A DNA stretch of 64,000 nucleotides from Melanocharis versteri (lineage: Eukaryota; Chordata; Aves; Passeriformes; Melanocharitidae): contig VZTG01002916.1 in assembly GCA_013397845.1 (NCBI GenBank), positions 793,127-857,126 on the forward strand. Reading direction: 5' to 3'. A program made the position numbers and the translations under genes. Below the pieces are notes generated by a model, which was given only the letters and a program-made list of their open reading frames with translations, was not told where the DNA came from and searched no databases. How positions within the stretch are numbered: position 1 is the stretch's first letter; the number at the start of each line of letters is the position of its first letter. Below, piece by piece: positions 1 through 13,295 of this stretch.

Positions 1-3000
1 TGACTGACATCATGGCTTCCACAGTGCTGCTCTGCATACTCCTAGGGTGTCTGTCACCTACCTTTTTAACTTCAGGAACGGAAAAAATAGAAATTACTCC
101 TGAGGCCCTATCCAAAACAGCATCTTATCATACAACATCATGACCCCAAATCCATACACAAAGGCAATTAGGGAAGGAAAAAACCACCACGCTCTATTGA
201 AATTCCTCTCACTGTGTATCCCTTAATACCACGCTACAGGTAAATCACATGCTGACTAAGTAATTATTTTTGTACCAAATCTCAGGAAAGTCCTTACAAT
301 AGAAATTCAAATGAAGTGAAGATGGCTTGAGGAAACAGCAGCGCCTCATTGCTGGCAGGTGTTGGTATAGTTCTTGATGTGACCATGACAAGTTCACAAG
401 CCAGGACAATGTGGTTTGCAATCAGTTGCTCCTAGCATAAATATAAAATTGTATTTCATAGCTCACCAGAACTATCAGAAGTGCTGCCTTCTTGCAGAAA
501 CCAATATCATTAAAAACTTCATTGCAGACTAATCTGAAGTTATGAGATGTACCTATGCCATGCAGATACTTTAGCACCTTACCTAGTCTGGTAACCAAAT
601 ACTGCAGTCATTGAGTGCCTGGAGATATTAATTTCTATAGGCAATCTTCCAGCCCATGTCTTAATACATGTATTAAAGGTATTTCTGCTTTTTTCCCCTC
701 TTTTTCCTTTCAGGGGAGTATTTGTACAAAATGCTAAATTCTGTAATCTTGTCTTACATATTAAACTCTTCCTTTTACTTCCACAAGAATTTTTCAGGTC
801 TTCTGTTCACTGTAAGAATTAATTCAAAGACCTATTGAATGTTTAAAGGTATAGTAGGGAAAGTAGACATTTTCTTTTAGTAATATTATGATTACTGAAC
901 CTAGGTCTTCTGTGGAAAATTAATCTAGTCTTCATAGCACCCAGCAGCATTTGCAGGAGATTGCATTTTGGATTATTTTTAATATTTAATTCATAAAATA
1001 GTAGCACCTTTTAAAAATTTTTTTTAATTTTTTTTTAATTTGGCAGTAATTTGTTGACACTCTAGGAGAAACTGAGAATTCTCTGCATTGTCAGTAAGAC
1101 CCTGACGTCTGCCCAGAACAAATATGATCCGCAATCTATAACATTTTACCGAAACCCAGGAAGTTTATAGCACATAGAATGAGATTTCCCTGCCCATTGC
1201 AAGAAGAGAATAAGTAACTTTACAAAGGTGCCCGTTTTTCTCCAATAGCTGTGAAAGGAATGTCTTACCACCTTACTCAATCTTAACACCTCAATTCTAG
1301 ACAGCTAAACCAGAGCAGAAAAATCTGTTCCTAAGAGTAGAATGGCTCATGTTTTCCAAGAGCCAGGAGGAATTCCATGTGTGTGCTTGCAAAGAAACAT
1401 GTCTTCTGTATTTCTCTACATTCTACTTCTGTGTTTTACTTGTCACCTCCTGCACTTCACAACACAGAATGAAAAATATTTTTTTAGTTGTTGGAAATAA
1501 ATATTCTTGGTCTTTGGGCTGTACAGTAGAAATATAGTTGGGTTTTTTAAAGTTTTAAGTGATCACTGCATTGCTAAGGAAATGTCTTTTGTGGTTGGAT
1601 GTGTTTGGGTGACACACAGCAAGCAATTTCCATTGCATCTGTTGTTAATCACTCATGTCTGAGCTAATTCCAGACAGTCTTCATACCTTCATTTAGTTTC
1701 TAAAGAAAGCATGTTATACACGATTCAGTTATGAAAACTATAATATAGTTTAGATATTACAATGTTTGGATGTTTTGCTGTATTGATGGCTTGTTACTGC
1801 CGTACTAGAATGAGGAATTACTAGAATTTTATCCTACATTATTTAATTTATATTTGAGGTGAGTTTCTACTCTAAAATTACTTCTATTCGTTCTATAAAG
1901 AAAGCCACAATTTTTCTAGGTACACAGGAACTGTTAATTCCTGTTGAGTATTCAGGAGGGTCTTTACATGCCAGAAATTCAGTGTGGTCAATAAAAACAG
2001 AGAGTTTCTGAATCCACATTTTTTTATTATATTAAACAGTTTTTTAGTGTTCTGAAGATTACATCTGCTCAAGACACAGACTACCACGACCTCTTATGCA
2101 ATAGCAAAAAGTCATTTTTTGCCAGAGGAAAAATGAATCAATGTTGTGTTTCACATATTAATTTTAGTCATACTTGTTCTGCCATATAAAACACTGCGAC
2201 AATCAACGTCATTTATGTTCTAATTGCTTAAGTGGAATCCACTTAATCCTGCCAGTGATTTTTAGTCATGGTCTAGCTATTGTAGTAAAATTTCCCTGAA
2301 TATGGAAATGCTGCCTTGGTCACATATAACCAGCATAATTTTTACTTATAAATTTTGGACAACCATAGAAGACTATTTGAGAAGAATATGTATACACTTC
2401 AAGATTTTTTAGGTTTTTTAGATTAATTAAGTGCAGAAATTTGTTGAAAGATGAAAAGTAAAATATTTCAGGTGAAAACTGAAATTTTTGGGATAATTAT
2501 TCCAGCTGCTTTTCCTAATGATGTTTACTAGTCAAAACTAACATTAAATATATCTTTAATCTGCAAAATGAGGTAATCCTAGCCCCTTTCTTCTAAAAGT
2601 CAGCACGAGGTTTGCTCTTGGTTTCAGTAGCAATTAGCAAGAGCCTGAGTAGAGCAGTTTTGCTTGGAAGTGAGGCTTGACTCTCAAAGACTTCCCCTCA
2701 ACTTTTGTCAGTAAATGAAGTACCTGGATGGGGTGTAATGAAAAAGTGCATCTGTCCTGCAGGAATTACCTAAACCTTCTTCCAGACTGTTCTCTATGGA
2801 TTTTGATAGTCCTGCACATTTCCACAAAGGCCATTGTTCTGCTCACCGTGAAATTGTGCTTGAACAACTCCGGCAGCTTAGATGGGAACAGCCTCTACTG
2901 GGACCTTGCACAGGGCATCATGACTCTCTGTCACTACCTGCTCAGTATTATTTGTTCCCATCTTTATGAGAAGGATTGTTCTGCTGAAAAAGAAAAGAAT

Positions 3001-6000
3001 GCAGCCGGGCTATATGGTCATGTAATTTCCACATTTTCTGAGTACCAAAATATAGATAAGAAGATTGTGCCTGGGAGGCATTAATTAGATTCCTGTGATA
3101 GGTGCCGTGGTTTGACGGAGTGCTTTGTTCTCTATTTGTTTATTTATTTATTTGCTCTGAAGTTCCTAGTTAAGCCTCAAACACTTTTCCTACAATCCTC
3201 TTGTGTATAATTACATAGTAATAGATAATTCCAGAGCAAAATCCTGGTCCCATGGATGTCACTCACAAAAATTAGGTCAATTGCCTCAGTTGTCAGAAAG
3301 CCAAGCTAAAACAGCCTGAGCCCTGAGCTTCTGACCTGGCTGTAGATATGCTTTTAAAATCTCAATACGCATGCTACTTTCTATTTTCATCAACATCAAA
3401 TAATAACCAAACGTGGGCCAAGTTTTATTGTTCAGGTGTGAGATCCAAGGGACACCCAGCAATCTGGTAGCTACTCAGACTGCACATCAGGACTGCCAGA
3501 GCTCCTCATCAGCAGGTGCCCATGGAAGAAAACTTGAGAAAGCGGAGGCAAGAGATAAGATGCAAGATTTGCAATGGGATTTGCGCCTTCTTTTACTGGA
3601 TTTGATATCTAATACTTTGTATCCCCATGAGAAAGACTTGTTCACACAAGCTTTAGAGGATAAATGAGTTTTCAGAAGTGAAGAAGAGTAACAATACTGG
3701 TTGTTTAAATGCACTTCTGCTTAATTTTCCTTTCAAGACCAGAGAATATGAAACACCACCAGATTATTCACATATTCATCAAGTATTTTGCTTATCTGAT
3801 ATTTGCAAGGCTTAAATCTAAAAACAAGGAAAAAAGCCTTAGAATTATCTTTTTTCTCTGGACAGATATTATGGAATGACTTCAAAATATGTTGTTCTTG
3901 TAGGAAGTCTACATCAATAATGAATTAGCTAAAGAGATAAAGAATTTATTGTTTCCATGCCTATTATTTACAGCTGTGATACTTATACATGTACCACGCC
4001 CTATATACAGCATTGTGAAATTGAACATCCTTCTCAGTAATAAGCAAATTAAAATAATATTAGGTCATTACAGAAATTTACATGCACAATCCCTCTCCCC
4101 CTAAAGACTGATATGCATTTGATCTATCTTTTCTCCAAAATCAACATTTACTGGGGACATTAAAAGATTATGTCCCTATAATCCATGGCAAACAATTTTC
4201 CTTCAAGCCCCCTCTACTGTCAGATGTGCTGTAATCCTTCTTTCACTTTATCAAATATAATCCTACTTCTACATTAGATACCAAAATGCAGCTGTGCTGC
4301 TGCTAGGACACACCGGCCTTCCCCCACCAGCTTCATCTCTAACACAAAGAAACCTCCTGGCAGCTGTGGCACAGGTTAACTCTGCAGTCCACATTTCATT
4401 TTTATCAGTTGGAGCAGCTCCAAGCAAAACAGATCAAGGTGCAAACGTTTATTTTCATTTTAATGAACCAGAGCTAGGTTTATCTGTTATTAACATTCCG
4501 AATTACCTGGTTTGTCCTAATGCAGAGGAGTCCATGTCTTCCGTAGTATTTGCGTTTTGGATTTTCTTTTCTTGCTATAAATTGAAGTAAAGAGTGCACG
4601 ACTGAAAACATATGCTCTGTTGTAATTTAATATGAGGATTTTGTTGTCATTCACAAACCATTAACGTTGAATTCGCTGTATTAGCAGGTCATCAAAACTC
4701 CCTACATTGTATTACCATCCAATATTCAATTTTCTCTCTTGAGTTATTCTTTACTAAAATATGAAGTGAATCACTGTACAGCAGGCAGTTTGCCAGGCAA
4801 GAAGTTATTAAATCAAATGCAGGAGGCATAGATTTAACTGAAATACAGTACTAGCCTCTTTTGTGCTCTGATTAGCGGCAAGATTTGTCAGAACACCTGC
4901 TTTAGTTTCTCCTGTGACTTACAGCCCAAAACACTCTCAGCCCCTCAGCAAGGTTTTATCAAGATAGCTGCTTTTCAAAGACATCTGACTTCTGTTTGTT
5001 TTCTTGAGACCTGCAAACTCCTGTGCTGCATTAATTTTTATGTACAGAAATGGCAGCCACCTCCAGTGCTGTCAAAAAGACATATTCCCTGTCTGACTCA
5101 GAGCATGGCTATAATAATGGGATTTCTTATTATTTAACTACTAGGATTTTTAGGTGAGGATCCTATTAAGAGCTCTGCCTGGTAGATTTCCCGCTGCAAA
5201 AGAAAAATGGCATGGAGGCTTTTTCTTTCTCAGGAAAATCTGATTACATTATCCAGAACTTGACATCACTGAAACAATTTGCTCTAATGAGAACAACCAT
5301 TTCTGTCCTTATGTTTTATCTGTTCCCCTTGACTTTAGATACTGCAAGCTGGAAAGCATCTCATGCTTTCCTAGTGGGCCCAGGGAATACTGAAAACCAG
5401 CCATTCAGTATTGCTGTCACGTATCCTGTGAAACAGATGCTAACTGTCAGGAGGGGGAACGTGACATGGGCAACAGTACACTGGCACATAAATGTGACAG
5501 CAGTAAGAGATGTCTTTCTGTTCCTTGAAGTCAAAGGAGGTCCCTCAGTGAGAAATCCATAAGGAAAGTAGCAAAAAAGCGCCAATGGGGTCTTTGAGAC
5601 AGAGAGATACAACCAGGCTATGAAAGCATCTACATCAAGGAGACATGGGAAGTTTGACGGGAAGAGCACATAGAGAATGCAGATGACTTGGAGGTCATGG
5701 AAATAGAGAAAATACAAATTTTGATCACTGTTGGGCATGGTGGCATGAAAAGAGGACTCTTTCTTCCAGTATAGCAGCTAGATGGTAACAAGGAAACCGT
5801 AAAGGCAAGCTTAACACAAAAGATTTTTTTTTCACATAGTGTAGTTAAGCTGTAAACCTCCATGATTAAGGATGCGAAGGTTAAAAGTTCATATTGATTC
5901 AAGGGAGGGCTTAATGGGTTTCTGAAAAACAAATCAGCTGTGTTTAAAAGATTATAGAGAATATTATGTAGACAGTATCTGAATGTGGTTAGAGATTAGA

Positions 6001-9000
6001 GGGTGCTCAAGAAACACATTGCATTGCTCCTCCCACTCTTATTAGTCTTTCCTGAGCATCAACTTTTGGCCGGTGTCAGCAGCAGGATATTGGATTTATA
6101 GGAAACTTTAATCTGGTCCAAGAGAGCAACTTCATCTTCTGAATAATGAACATAATAGATGTTTACCATGGATTTCAGAAAATACGCAAGACTAATGAAA
6201 TTTAATTAATTTCAAACAACAGACTCACAAAAGGTTTGCTTAGCTGAGATGCTGGCCATTTTAGAAAGCAATCAAATTCAATGGGTTAACTTTAAGGATT
6301 TTCCTTCTGAAACTACTTCTGAAATGTTGACTTTTTAATGAACTTTTGAAAAAAATCTACATCATGAAGTGATACAAGGCTTATCTTGGTGGCTATGATT
6401 AGCTGTGACAGGTTGAAATTTAATTAGAAAGCCTAACTGGATTTGATAAATGTCTGCATTTCACCAGTTGTTAATCCTGATGAAACATTAATGTGTAAAC
6501 CAAGTCTACTACCAAGTCATGCAGGCGACAGCACACTACTGTCACTGCCACTACATGCACATTCTCAGAACCACCTATATTTTACCAACTCATTTCAGGC
6601 ACTTGTCTCAGGTGCTCACGAGTGTTCAGGAGTACTGCACATTCAGCAGGGTTGCCCCCAGCGTGTTTTCCCATTCTTCTTGCAAACCATCACCTGTGAC
6701 AAGAGAATGAGCTGCATCTGTGTTCCTGACTCACGTGACGTACTTGTATAAAGTTGATGCCTGTGTCACACCACACAAGGCACACCCTGAAGTCACAGAA
6801 AGGCAAAACAGATGCTGGTGTGTTACCACATTGCTAAACCACCACCAGACAACACCAGGGAACGTGGAAATGGAAGACACGCAATATCATGGTCACCATA
6901 TCCAGTCCCATGCCGTGTTTTGCACAGTCCATTCTGCTCTTTTCATCGGGTTACTTTGTTCAGAAGTGCAGAGTTGTCATGAATGAGAGCAGAGCACCTT
7001 GGGTGGAAATGAGGTGAGGAGGGAGGAGAACCTCCCTTACCACAGGAGGTCTCAACACCTTCCTCTGCATCAGGAGGTGAAGTTCCCCGCAGGGAGCTTG
7101 CGGGATCAGGGAGGTTAGCAGATCTCCCCATCCACAGCCCCCAGAAATCCCACAGGGTCTTCTCTTTGCAAATGTGAACACTTCAGTTATGCTGGGTGCT
7201 AAGCTTGATCCTCTTTGGTATTTTGTGCTGTGACAGAGCTTGCTGATTCTGCCTGTCACAGCTGCAGGAACATTTTATCACTGATCACGTTTTAGGGAAG
7301 AAGATGAAATGGTCTCCTCCTCCATACCTTCTCTCTCCTCTTGAATCAGAGATTGAACTTGCTTCAGAGGTCAAAAAGGAAGAGCAAACCTTTCTGAAAG
7401 CCTGACCTAGATTTTTGCTAGCTTTAAAGGTCAAGAGAGACCCTTTTTAAGACTGATACAGGACTAGATTCATCTGATGTCAATACCGTTGCTGGCATCC
7501 ACTGCCTCAAGGCTGTGCAATTCAGGCACTAAATTTTATTTTAATTTCCATTTGGTCTTGAAGATCAGCTGGGAATTGCAATAATTTAGCACATGTTGGA
7601 ATGCAAAGGAACACATCTGAGAGGGAGGAATAAAATCCCTTCACATCAGAGATAAAAGAAGCTCTTTTCAGTCACGGTTGTTGTCTTGGAAGCTAGAAAT
7701 AGAAAGTCATCAGTGGTTTTTTTGTTCTGTTGTCATAGGGGAGATCTGAAATTCTTCTTTTATGTACTTTGGGACTCAGAGCCCAAATTTACCTAATGCT
7801 CAGCTTGTCTCAGCATGCAGTGTTGTGGATGAAACATAGATCTTCAGCATGAATAATTATTCTAAATCACAAAACACATTCCTGTCAAAGGCAGTCTCCA
7901 AAGACAAAATGAGAATGATGACGCTGCACTATTTTTTACAAAAAAACCCCTTAATATGACTTGCTTTGTTGAACATTGGCACAGGCTGTGGTTTTGTTCC
8001 TCTCCTCGGTTCATCTGGCAGATATGAAAACAGCTGGTAAATTCTTCCTGTTTTCAGTTTGCCTTCCTCAGTGCTGTATCCCTGGCCCATCAGTGAGGTT
8101 TAGGTGTTCCAGGGGGAAATTGATAATCTTTCCAGCAAGTCTTTTGTATTAAGCAGTATCCTCTCCAATTCAGTGTTTCTGAAATGAGTTCCTTTTCACT
8201 GTCACATTTAAGGCAATTGGGCTGAAATATGGCTTAAATATAATAGTGTAAGTAAGCTCTTGCTAGTATGTTTATTTTTTCCTTACCAAGACCCACCACT
8301 GTAGCATCTGCAGAGATTTTACAGAGGATATCTCTTCACAAAGGGGTTCAGACATCACCAAACACCTCTCCTGCCCTGCAGAAGTCAGATATTCCAACAG
8401 CTAGAGGATGGTGCTAAAGCAGGTTAGCCCAACTCAGCCCCCAGGCATTTCAGGCAAGAGCTCTACCGATTCCAAGCAGGGGCAGAGCAAAACCTTACTC
8501 ACCATCCAGACAGATCCACTTTCAGAATTATTTATCAGTCTGCCAAAGTGCAGTTTTTCAATTTGCTTAGTTGCACTCTGGATTTGGATTCTGTGCACTG
8601 TTGAGACAGGAATTCACATTTCACATATTCTTTATTCTCAGTTAACAAAGAATTATTTACATCTAACTAGGGCTTGAAGATAAGACTGAAATAGTATTAA
8701 TGTTTAAAAAAACCTCGTTTAAATTCAGACACTATAACATTACAGACTGAACTGATCAAAAAAATGCCTTCAAATTCTAAGAAAAAAATTATTTTTAAGC
8801 ACTAAAATTGAGGATTTTCAGCAGTTCACAAGAAAATCCAGAGAAAGATATATAAGTGTACAGCAAAACCAGCTATTGTATGTTTTAAAGACAGACCTTG
8901 AACACATCATGTTAATGTCACCAATAAAGACTGTAACCTTAGAGTGATTCTCGGATTCTGTGTGGAAGGTAAATTCCTCACCTATGTTTGGAACTGAAAA

Positions 9001-9026
9001 GTTTCTCTGATTACCTTTTTCTTTGG
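1..9026. other. Unrecognised single-copy sequence, no supported gene
   Basis: I see no gene, RNA gene or recognisable transposon here. Low-complexity patches occur at 1010-1040 (A/T runs) and 3133-3154 (a short TTTA repeat). Open frames at 2728-3084 and 3413-3667 on plus are 118 and 84 codons, have no recognisable domain and are within chance expectation. The frame at 5212-5562 is listed separately because it has plausible splice signals. The stretch could be intron or intergenic; the sequence does not decide. Confidence 0.6.
5234..5547 (+). other. Candidate orphan exon (speculative)
   Basis: This interval is open in one frame throughout, inside a 116-codon frame at 5212-5562. It is preceded by a good 3' splice-site pattern, a pyrimidine run ending in CAG at 5231-5233. 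It is followed by a GTGAGA donor-like hexamer at 5548, although the exon-side bases (TCA) are poor. Within the 116-codon frame, Met26 starts a hydrophobic stretch (about residues 29-42) resembling a signal peptide or membrane segment. Three N-glycosylation sequons follow the pattern N-x-T at residues 16, 83 and 94. I do not recognise the protein, and no partner exon was identified. A chance open frame remains the most likely explanation; without transcript or conservation data this is only a candidate. Confidence 0.15.
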
Positions 9027-9044
9027 TTTTTTTTTTTTTTTTTT
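9027..9044. repeat. Poly(T) tract
   Basis: There are eighteen consecutive T. It could be the tail of a minus-strand retroposed sequence, but I recognise no body beside it. Confidence 0.9.
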
Positions 9045-9422
9045 AGCAAACTAACATTTTCAAGGTAACTGTGGAGACAAAGCAATGCATAGATGTTACA
9101 GGTAGAAAAGGAGGTGGGAGAAAAATCAGAAATCCAGGAAAGATGCAGGGACAGAACTGCAGGAGACAAAGTTAGCAGGTGGCTGTTCTCTCCTGCTTTA
9201 TCCTATATGTGTGATTTGTGCTGTTATACATGCTCAACAGAATTTAAAGAGTTATTATATTTTAAAAAGTATAGTATTGCTAATCTAGAAGAGTATTTTT
9301 ATTATAGAATATATTCATACATGTATGTAGTACTGTGAAAATAGCTATATTTCAGTTCCATCCAAACATCACTAGATGGCACTGAGAGCCTCAACAATTC
9401 TTGGCCACAAGATGCAGCCATT

Positions 9423-9442
9423 AAAAAAAAAAAAAAAAAAAA
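9423..9442. repeat. Poly(A) tract
   Basis: There are twenty consecutive A after a TT. The 80 bases upstream are not a repeat I recognise, so a retroposed origin is possible but unproven. Confidence 0.9.
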
Positions 9443-12400
9443 GATTTAGGTTTTATTGTATTAGTGTTTCCTTAAGATTTATAAGATTTTTTTTTACCAA
9501 AAGCAAGCCAGTTTTCAATACAAATTTACATAATATGTTCTGACGTATACTGATTTCTAATTTTCTCAAATATCACTGTAGTAAATAAATAATTCATATG
9601 CTGAAAGGATACGTATCATCCTTGCACTTATTGAAAGTGGATGTAGCTTTTAAGTGCATCCCTAGGGTTCTTGGATTATAAACTTGTTTAATAACTGTGG
9701 TATATAGTAACATGGTAGTTTGAGTAATAGACTAGTTTAACACAGATGGGATCATACTTAAATAGAAATAAAGAAAATGCTGAGAACAGAACTAAACGGC
9801 ATCTTTCAAATTTATTCCTGTACTGAGTGTGCCAGCTGCCAAGGGCCTAGTGAGGAGAGTCTGATCAAAATCCAGGTCCAGTGTCACCAAAGGAAATGAT
9901 GGACACTTTTATCTGAATTTCTTCATAGTTACAGAGTTCAGATAAGCTGAAACTAAGATACAGGCTTCTTTTTTATCATCTTTCAATTTTCCCAAGTTAG
10001 AAGTTCACTCATTTTTGGCTCACCTCCAGCAAATTACTTTCCGGAATTTTGTTGACTTAAGGTACAATTCATGTTGACTTCTGTCTGGTAAATATTAAGG
10101 AACATGGACTATTTGGGGAAGGTTTCACAAAACAGCTGGGGACTAGTACAAATAAAGGGTTATGGTGGGCATTTATCAATAGCCAGTTTTAAATTTTTTT
10201 TTTGAGAGATCTACTAGTGTGCAGAGAAACTTGAGAGTGACTAAGAGGTGTATCTGGGGAATATTCTTGCAGTTTAAACAGTCATAGGACTTCAGGAAGG
10301 AAAGGAAAATTTTTTCTTAAACCGCACCATGAGGGAAATGTGAAGCCTTTAGTAAGATGCTAGCAAATGCCCTGATGCTGTCATGGCTTTCCTCTCTCCT
10401 GCTCTGTTCCTGTGTATTTTTTATGCTTCCAGCTTATTAGACACAATATTTGAAATTTGTTTGTTACAGAAAGTGTTGTGCAGTTTCTGATACAGCACAG
10501 GTGTGGTGACCAGGTTTTTCTGACCTTCCTGAATCTACTGTGACTCTTTGGGGACCTTTATGGCTACTGTCATTGAATGATTACCTGCAATTTCAAGGTG
10601 CAAGCTTTGAAGATCCTTTTTAAGCCTCCGCTCCTACCTTGATTCACTACAGATAATAATATAAAATTATTATACTGCAACATTAGGAGCCATTTTTGGT
10701 AATAATAATAATTTCTCACTCACAAAAGAAGCAAGATTCCCTTTTGCTAAAAACTCACTATCCCCACATCCTCCAAACAGGGATGACTAAAATATGGCAC
10801 AAAGATCACCAGAACATCTTGACTGTGAGGATTTAAAATAGATAATGTAGGATTTCTTACTTTCAAAAGAAGTGACTTTATTTTAAAAGCTGTATCTTTA
10901 TCATTTTTTAATACTTTTTTCTTTATTCTAATAGGTGTAAATATAAACGAGCACATCACGCTGATGCTCCAGTGGTGTAACTGAGCTCAGAATCCTCTTC
11001 CCCATGGCCACAACCAGACCCATCAGGTCGCAGCTGCCAAGTAGCCTCACAAATCACAGTGGTAGGGTTCTGAGGGGACAGGAAGGGTTGGGAGCAGAAG
11101 ACTGAGAATGATATATGTTGATAAGGATTTCAACATATATCCTTTAGGAAAACTATTATCTGTGGAAAATAGCCTAGTTCCAAAGTAGAATTTTGATGGA
11201 AAATTTAATTTATTCCAAAACTCTTACCAGATATCCAGTAGAAATTAAATCAAAATATTCATGTTTATCATATGAAGGTAATTAGAATTCTAAAGTGAAT
11301 AAGCGACTTTGAGCTGGAAGGTGCTGCTGAACAGTATAGACCCACTATGGATTCCCTCTAAGCTGTGAATCTGACAGGGTCTATGTAGATTTTAGTCTCT
11401 CTGAATAACGAAGGGTATGTTTTGGAGTGTGGAGTGCAAGGAGATAATTCTCAGCACTTTGGATAAATGACACTTACTTCCCCCACAGCGGATAAATTAA
11501 TCGGCTCTTTCTCTGTTATATCTCTTCTGAAGAGAGAATTACAGAGAAGCCCTTTAAGTTTAAATTAATTTCAAGATAAGTAGAGCTACAATACCTACTA
11601 CTTTCACAACCATTTACATAACTGCCAGTATCATATTATCGGTGATTATTGGCCACAAGTGTGGCATTCATAAAATGAGAACAGCCTGTTTACACTTAGC
11701 CCTCACGTGCCTATGACCTCTGCAAAAGGCAAAAGAAAAAAAAATCGGAATTCCCACGAGGCAAAGTAATTACAAAGAAAAGCCCTAAAATATAATTTCA
11801 TTACTTGCCCTGTAACATGCCAAACACCTGCTGGCTCCACAATGCTGGCTCCTGCAGGAGCTGAGTCAATTTGGCATTCCGAAGTGCTCAGCATGTTTCA
11901 GGACAGCACCTGGCTGAGCCTGATACTCCATATGAATAGACAAAACCACCAGTGATTGCAATCTTTAAAGGGAAATATTGCCTTTCATTGTATATAGATC
12001 TTATCACCTAAAGTGGGTGTAATTAGAAAAAATGCAAGTGGATGTAATCAGTTTGGAATGTGCATTGGGCAGTTCTCAAACCAGACTTGCAGCACTGACC
12101 CTAAGTTAAAGTACATTATGGAAGCAATTTAAACTGTCTGAATTAAAGGAAAATTGTACGCGCAATCATGTGAAAATCTTGAACCTTGAGGTTTGTTTTG
12201 GGAAAGTTTTTCCCTGTCAGACTTTCTCTCCAATAATTACACTTTCGTGTAAACATTCAAAGCAACATCTATGAGTAAGTTTATATTAATAATCAAAAAA
12301 CACCACAGACACACACCAGACATAAAAAACCCCATGTTCCCAGATGCTATGAGCTACTGTTTCTGCCTGTCTTTTTCTTGTATAATTCTTAAATTCTTCT

Positions 12401-13164
12401 CAGCTCTTGCTAGAAAGATTCCACTTGTACCCCCACAGATGGAGTCTCCTGCTTTTATCAGGAAAAGATTAACAAATCATTATTCGAATCTTATAATTTT
12501 TACTACAAGCCACAGACATTGCATACACAGGCAAAATGTGACCACTGTGTTTTGGAGGACTCTAACAGTACAATCAGTGATCAGCTAATAAAATGTTCAG
12601 GAATTTCTCCTTCTCCGTGGGTTCCTACTCCTAGTCTCCATATATAATTCAGTTAATCCCTAGCATTCCTGCTATCTATAACTGTACTTCATTTAGTTAC
12701 TGAATTGTAACATTTTGTTAACCTTACCATTAACGCCATGCTAAGGACTAGCAGCAACTCCCAATAGTATTTTATTTGTACTTTTTGATAACTAAGGCTT
12801 GTTCTGTTCATTAAGAAATTTTTCTCTGATACAATTTGGTGGAATTTTTCCCACTACCTTCAAGACCAAGATGCTATACAGTATATTCTGTTTTCTTGCA
12901 TATTTTAACAGAACTTCTGGTGAATTCATTATTTCAGTAAAGTGATAAAATTCATGTGACTTGTTTGGGGCACTAGCACATGTTTGTTTATTTTATATAT
13001 AGCAGGCTTTTTCCCCAGGACTAGACTTTCATAGATGGCAGCAGCTAATATCACAGGCATCTGTTTCTTTTCTTTGTTGACGTTGAATTTTCTTCGTATT
13101 TTTTTAATCTGATCACATATTTGTATATGAGTATTTGTATAGTTGGAATGCTATTTTACAGTCC
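9443..13164. other. Unrecognised sequence, no supported gene
   Basis: Nothing here can be assigned to a gene or repeat family. A short AAT run lies near 10700. The longest frames (12271-12588 on plus, 105 codons; 10747-10959 on minus, 70 codons) have no recognisable features and are best treated as chance. Confidence 0.6.
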
Positions 13165-13295
13165 TAAGAAACAGTTGCTTCTACTTTTATATATATAAAA
13201 TACATTATAAATTTTATATATAAAATATATGATGTAACATATATTATATATGTGTATTTATATATTTATACTTTTATATATATGTATACTTTTGA
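13165..13295. repeat. AT-rich alternating tract
   Basis: This is about 130 bases composed almost wholly of A and T. It contains several TATATA runs and short self-complementary units that could extrude hairpins. It is an impure, probably variable microsatellite-like tract. Confidence 0.85.
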
